64,000 bases of DNA from Manis javanica (taxonomy: Eukaryota; Chordata; Mammalia; Pholidota; Manidae), in the NCBI RefSeq assembly GCF_040802235.1, contig NC_133166.1:1364001-1428000 (forward strand). The letters are read 5' to 3'. This document shows positions 61,431-64,000 of the stretch, piece after piece (within the stretch, counting starts at the first letter, position 1; each line of letters begins with the position of its first letter). Both the position numbers and the translations under genes were made by a program. The notes under the pieces are model-generated. The model searched no databases and was not told the DNA's origin. It was given only the letters and a program-made list of their open reading frames with translations.

Positions 61431-61600
61431 CACCCAGCCAAAGGCTAGGGAGCCTGGGTGGTGACAAACTGATCTGGCAGCCCTACCCCCTCGCTTTCCT
61501 AAGTGATGTCAGCCCCTGAGAACTTCCAATAGGAGCCAGGCATAAATCAGGGAGCTGATTTTATCCAATAGGAAACTTTATTATAGGAAATTAAAAAAAA
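61430..61600 (-). promoter_or_regulatory. CTNND1: Probable main CTNND1 promoter
   Basis: Two CCAAT boxes on the plus strand (61526-61530 and 61565-61569), inverted relative to the gene and about 40 bp apart, the spacing favoured by NF-Y. A CRE-like TGACATCA on the minus strand near 61504-61511. A TATA-like TATAATAAAG lies further upstream near 61575. There is no dense CpG island. The location upstream of all exons fits, but no start site can be read directly. Confidence 0.5.
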
Positions 61601-64000
61601 AAAGAAAGAAAAGAAAAGGAGAGAGAAACAGGGAAGTTTTATATATATATAGATATATATTTATATTTAAAGTGCAGACTGTACAATCTCTGAGGAATTA
61701 GGGCAGAGCTGGCGGGGAAGTAGGGGGGCCAAAGGCACAAGGGCTTTTTAGAATGGCATGGCTGAGCCTCGGTCCTCTTTGATGGTTGGGGTTCTTGCTC
61801 CCTCTCCCTTTCCGGGTGAGGAAATGAAAAGAGCTGATTTTATTTGCCTGGTGCTGTTCGGTTTGTAGCCTTCTACCCCAAAGCATTTTCTCCAAAGAAG
61901 ACAGGAAGGGAAAGAGAGAGAAATCCTAGATACAGTACTACCGTGTATTCATTAGGATGGTAGGGGATATCTGAGGTAAACTCTTACTTTTATTGTTTTG
62001 GTTTAACTGCATTAAAACTAATCAGAAAAACAAAAAGAAAGTGCCTGGACTTATTAACAGTTTTTAGTGTCTATACTTTCAACTAGGAGGCTGAATCTAC
62101 AGGGCTGGTGAGAAAACTCACATCTTCCCATTTGTCCCCAGATAACTGTGGGTTTGAGGGGAGAATAAATGGAATCCAATTAAAAAGCAATATATTTAAA
62201 GGATATAACATGTGTAAAGAAAAGTAAATTTCTCATCAAGAAAACTGAATTTCTTTGTGAACTTCAAGCTTAAGATGATCTAGTTCATACATTCTTTTTC
62301 TACACATGATCCAGAGGATTATATACGTATTCTTTTTCTGATAATATGTTCCTAGACTTTTAGGCCATGAAGAACAGAGATTTGGAATTTTTTGTACACG
62401 CTTGATAAAGATTAATAATATTTAGTTATTCAGTGGTTATTATATGAAAATGATAATGATGAAATGAAAATTTCTCTTTTCTTTCTTACTGAAAAGTCTG
62501 ATATCTAGACTGTTGCCAAATGAATCTTCATAAAGTTTTCATAATCTAGAATAATGCTTAGGAGCTTAGGTTCTGCAGTCAGACTGCCTGGCTTCAAACC
62601 TTCCTCCTAAGCACACTTACTCAAGTAAATGTACTATGACATGACCTTGAACAAATTATATCTCTCTGTACTTTGGTTTCCTTAACTATAAAATGGAGAT
62701 AATAACTCTCTCTCTCTGACAGAACTGTTGTCAGAATTAAAATACACATAAAGTTCTTAAAATAGTGTATGGTATATAGGATAAACTCACCAAGAGTGAG
62801 TTATTGTTATTACCAGCATCTACCCCACCCAAAAACCTGCAGGGGCTCACATTTGCCCACTAAAAGCAACCAATGATGGAGCATCTATCAAATGAGAGGC
62901 ACTTTGCCCTCATTATCTCTAACTTCTAAAACGCCACCATGGAGACAGTATTACCACCATTTTACAGATGAGGAAATCAAGGCTCAGTAAGACTAAAAAA
63001 CCTTCCTGAGCTCATGTGGCCAAGTGAGCCCCTCATCAATCTGACTCCAAAGCCCATGCTCTTTACATCACCTTACGCTGTGGTTAAGATAAAGCCAAGT
63101 TTCTTGTCTGCTTTAAGGTGCCACATTTACTCATTCAGTACATTACAGTAACACACACTAACGGTAACTGATCCTTATCTATCTAAACTGGAATTCCACT
63201 CCTTCCCAGCATGAATGTGCCCTTCTAATCAGGCTCATCTAGACATTATCCACCCCCTCATATTTGGTCTGTAGTCTCACAGACCCTATTTGGTCTAAAG
63301 TGGCCAAAAAGGATTTCTCTCGGAAATGCTGTAAGACCAAACAGGCATCACACACTTGTTTGATAGGCTTTAAAAAACTCCAACAGGAAATAAGTATATT
63401 CAGCAGAGAGAGAGCCTTTACCCTCATCTAAGAATCTTTTATTACTTTAGCACTCGTTTACCTCTGGTTCTCATCTATTCCTGGTCCTCCATAGCAAGTT
63501 CAAAGCCAAAATCATTGCCAAAGGAAAACAATCAGCACAAGACATGTATGTCGAGTCACTGGTTCCTAGATCAGAACCATAATCTAAAATATTCTATAAT
63601 TTTCTAGAAATAAACTGCTTTTCTTTCATATCACCAGTAACAACTTGCAAGTATTTTGCCTTCCTTTTTCATGTGTGTGTTTTCCTGTCTCTTCCACCAG
63701 AAGATAAGCTCCATGAAGGCATGAACAGTGTCTTCCTAGTTCATGGTATATCCCCAGAGCTCAGCCTTATATCTCATATTTAACAACAGATGAGTGAATA
63801 AAAGAAGTCTCTTGGCTAACTAGTTATGCAATCCCAGACAAGTCATTTAACATTAATTTATAGATATCATCCAAAATAAAATTATATAAAAACCAGAAAA
63901 GATAACTCAGTGGTTTAAAAGTTGTTAAAATTTCAATTTATCTGAAACATCTATCTCCAAACAAAGCATAACAGGGATTATTACTCACTGAGGAAAAAAA
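61600..64000. other. Upstream flank of CTNND1, no gene seen
   Basis: Includes a sense MIR at about 62550-62820, an antisense MIR at 62875-63085, and an L2 3' end at 63690-63800 (ATAAGCTCCATGAAGGCATG). No exon of a neighbouring gene is recognisable, so upstream genes lie beyond the window. Confidence 0.5.

Noticed and set aside
1-64000. CRISPR arrays, operons, tRNA genes, prophage or insertion sequences
   Set aside because: None seen. The sequence is mammalian nuclear DNA, and the only structured RNA-like sequences are U2 pseudogene copies.

Overview
This window is vertebrate nuclear DNA, almost certainly from a placental mammal. It has one large intron-rich gene with canonical GT-AG exons, and a background of ancient mammalian repeats (MIR, L2, old L1, MER5-type hAT elements, an MLT1-type LTR). 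I saw no primate Alu and no rodent B1/B2, so a non-primate, non-rodent placental is the best guess. I cannot name the species.

The gene is CTNND1 (p120-catenin, catenin delta-1), on the minus strand. All 19 coding exons can be placed, from the start codon at 39506 to the stop codon at 20514. They correspond to exons 3-21 of the 21-exon gene. Joined, they give an intact 967-residue protein: N-terminal coiled coil, tyrosine-rich regulatory region, armadillo repeats and a C-terminal tail. The three classical alternative exons are present: C (exon 11, 18 bp), A (exon 18, 63 bp) and B (exon 20, 87 bp). The 3' UTR runs to a poly(A) signal at 18412-18417. The likely main promoter and first exon lie near 61.1-61.6 kb, and two 42-bp candidate 5' UTR exons sit at 50.2 and 46.3 kb.

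Layout: 1-18389 is intergenic sequence downstream of CTNND1, with old L1 copies, an LTR, a retroposed U2 snRNA pseudogene with an inverted partial copy, and a good CTCF-type motif at 10194. 18390-61430 is CTNND1. 61600-64000 is upstream flank with MIR and L2 fragments. No second protein-coding gene is supported.

Most notable: the isoform-4 start codon (Met324) is ATA; the tail encoded by exon B differs strongly from the human protein as I recall it; UGCAUG (RBFOX) motifs sit downstream of exon C and inside the 3' splice-site region of exon B; a hAT transposase fossil in intron 17 carries a 45-bp insert copied from about 1 kb away; the U2 pseudogene has a nearly identical inverted duplicate; and a 74-bp retroposed insertion with a 15-bp target duplication splits a MIR. 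I found no new multi-gene system.
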